Shown: positions 5,151 to 6,527 of the stretch, piece after piece | How positions within the stretch are numbered: the first letter of the stretch is position 1 | Layout: each line of letters opens with the position of its first letter | Assembly (NCBI GenBank): GCA_902782475.1 | Contig: CACZNR010000094.1 | Coordinates: forward strand, 1 to 6,527 | Source: an uncultured Eubacteriales bacterium | GTDB lineage: Bacteria; Bacillota; Clostridia; Christensenellales; Christensenellaceae | Direction of reading: 5' to 3' | DNA length: 6,527 nucleotides | Program-made: the position numbers and the translations under genes | The notes under the pieces: generated by a model | What the model was told of the DNA's origin: nothing | Database searches by the model: none | The model's input: the letters and a program-made list of their open reading frames with translations, nothing else

Positions 5151-6527
5151 TTACAGATCCCTTCCATGGCAGTTCTTGAACTTCTTTCCTGAACCGCATG
5201 GACACGGATCGTTTCTTCCGACTTTTACAAGGACCTTCTTCGGCTTTGCCGGAGCACTTTCTCCGGAATAGTTCTCACTGGTCCTTAATTGTTTTCTCTC
5301 CCGTTCCACCTTCTCTGAAGGACGCACACGGTAGATCATCCTTACTGTCTGTTCGCCGATGTTTGAAACCATCTCCTCGAACATCTCGTATCCTTCCTTC
5401 TGATATGCTACCACAGGATCTGTCTGTCCGTAACCTCTGAGTCCTATACCTCTTCTCAGCTGATCCATGGCATCGATATGATCTCTCCACTTATCGTCTA
5501 CAGAACGGAGCATGATGACTCTTTCTATCTCTTTGAAATCCATGCCCTCTTCCGTGAACTCCTGTTCACGTCTTTCAAATATCCTGTCAGCGATATACTT
5601 GACCTTGTCAGCCACTTCATCGAGATTCTTCTGGGTCACCGGCATGCCTATGAGCTCTTCAATATTTACTACGCCAAGAAGCTCCGTAAGGCTCTTCATT
5701 ATATCATTTTTGTCAAACTCTTCAGGAAGTATGTTCTTTTCGGCATGGAATATCCTGTCGACAGCATCATTTTTCATGGAAAGGATATTGTCTGTGACAT
5801 CCTCACCCATGAGGACCTGTCTTCTCTGTGAATAGATGACTTCCCTCTGCTGATTCATGACATTGTCATACTTAAGCACATGGCTCCTTGAAGCGAAGTT
5901 TCTCTCCTCGATCCTTTTCTGTGCCTTTTCTATCTGTTTCGAGAGCATCCTGTACTCCAGAGGTATGCTCTGCCCAGCAGTCATGTTGGTAAGAAGTGCC
6001 TGTATCCTTTCACCGCCAAAAAGCCTCATGAGCTCATCCTCAAAGGCAACATAGAACTTTGAAGCACCCGGGTCGCCCTGTCTTCCGCTCCTGCCTCTTA
6101 ACTGGTTGTCTATCCTTCGGCTTTCATGCCTCTCTGTACCGATTATGTACAGACCTCCGGCTTTAAGCACCTTCTCCCTGTCGACTACGGCTTCCTTATT
6201 GTACTCATCGTAGAGATGTCTGTATATCTTTCTTGCTTCCAGTATCTCAGGATCCTTTGTCTCAAGGACCATTGATGCGGAATAAATGACGGATTCAGGA
6301 TATCCTTCCCTTTCCATCTCGTATTTTGCAAGATAGTCAGGATTTCCTCCGAGAAGTATGTCAGTACCTCTTCCGGCCATGTTGGTAGCTATGGTAACAG
6401 CTCCAAACTTTCCTGCCTGAGCTACGATGAACGCTTCCTTCTCATGGTTCTTGGCATTCAATACTTCATGCTTTATGCCACGACGCTTAAGCATTGCACT
6501 CAGTTTCTCTGAGTTCTCCACTGATAC
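5151..6527 (-). CDS. secA: Preprotein translocase ATPase SecA, C-terminal part (5' end outside the window)
   Basis: SecA is the ATP-driven motor that pushes preproteins through the SecYEG channel. The frame stays open to the right edge (V-S-V-E-N-S), so the gene is cut by the window, and the GTG at 6521 is an internal Val codon, not a start. About 458 residues are visible, roughly the C-terminal half of a typical protein of 800-900 aa. Counting from the codon at 6521, the second nucleotide-binding domain includes LNAKNHEKEA (21-30), TNMAGRGTDI (46-55), GTERHESRRIDNQLRGRSGR (128-147) and QGDPGASKFY (148-157). The long scaffold helix follows (about 185-245, with LKYDNVMNQQR). The wing region is next, then WRDHIDAMDQLRRGIGLRGY (345-364). 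A Lys/Pro-rich linker leads to a SEC-C zinc-binding tail with Cys440, Cys442, Cys451 and His452. The gene leads the operon seen here, 28 nt upstream of prfB with no terminator between. Confidence 0.97.
   Translation of the reverse strand, partial: VSVENSEKLSAMLKRRGIKHEVLNAKNHEKEAFIVAQAGKFGAVTIATNMAGRGTDILLGGNPDYLAKYEMEREGYPESVIYSASMVLETKDPEILEARKIYRHLYDEYNKEAVVDREKVLKAGGLYIIGTERHESRRIDNQLRGRSGRQGDPGASKFYVAFEDELMRLFGGERIQALLTNMTAGQSIPLEYRMLSKQIEKAQKRIEERNFASRSHVLKYDNVMNQQREVIYSQRRQVLMGEDVTDNILSMKNDAVDRIFHAEKNILPEEFDKNDIMKSLTELLGVVNIEELIGMPVTQKNLDEVADKVKYIADRIFERREQEFTEEGMDFKEIERVIMLRSVDDKWRDHIDAMDQLRRGIGLRGYGQTDPVVAYQKEGYEMFEEMVSNIGEQTVRMIYRVRPSEKVERERKQLRTSENYSGESAPAKPKKVLVKVGRNDPCPCGSGKKFKNCHGRDL

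Noticed and set aside
6519..6521. GTG as the start of a short secA
   Set aside because: The frame is open to the window edge with SecA-like residues before it, and the missing N-terminal half is essential to SecA.

Overview
This window looks like chromosomal core-genome DNA from a Gram-positive bacterium of the phylum Bacillota, most likely class Clostridia and perhaps Lachnospiraceae. The pointers are a Bacillus-type PurR repressor, the secA-prfB gene pair, strong AGGAGG-like ribosome binding sites, moderately AT-rich coding sequence and very AT-rich intergenic DNA, and a MurC whose motifs (EACEY, QCNSFTRAK) differ from the proteobacterial form. The family assignment is inference from recall of protein families; no search was run.

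Layout from left to right. Positions 1-240 hold no supported gene. They contain a near-consensus leftward promoter (15-43) preceded by A-tracts, which fires out of the left edge, and a leftward intrinsic terminator (178-203). Next is purR on the minus strand (241-1053), then a 151-bp divergent intergenic region with a promoter for each neighbour and a candidate PurR operator. murC follows on the plus strand (1205-2584). A perfect 13-bp bidirectional terminator hairpin (2598-2629) separates murC from a convergent four-gene minus-strand operon. Read in transcription order the operon is secA (5151 to beyond the right edge, C-terminal half only), prfB (4024-5122, with a programmed +1 frameshift), lspA (3529-4017) and an RluA/RluD-family pseudouridine synthase gene (2628-3551). 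Gaps within the operon are 28 nt, 6 nt and a 23-nt overlap, which suggests one transcript ending at the hairpin.

Functionally, the operon joins protein export (SecA, the translocation ATPase; LspA, which removes lipoprotein signal peptides) with translation (RF2; RNA pseudouridylation). murC starts the stem-peptide branch of peptidoglycan synthesis, and purR senses PRPP to control purine genes. All six proteins keep their main family motifs and none appears broken.

I found no undescribed system. The most informative items are the prfB recoding site, which makes a naive gene call choose a false GTG start at 5058; the candidate PurBox pair over the purR transcription start; and the strong promoter with a possible UP element at the left edge. 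Smaller points are motif substitutions in MurC and in the pseudouridine synthase.
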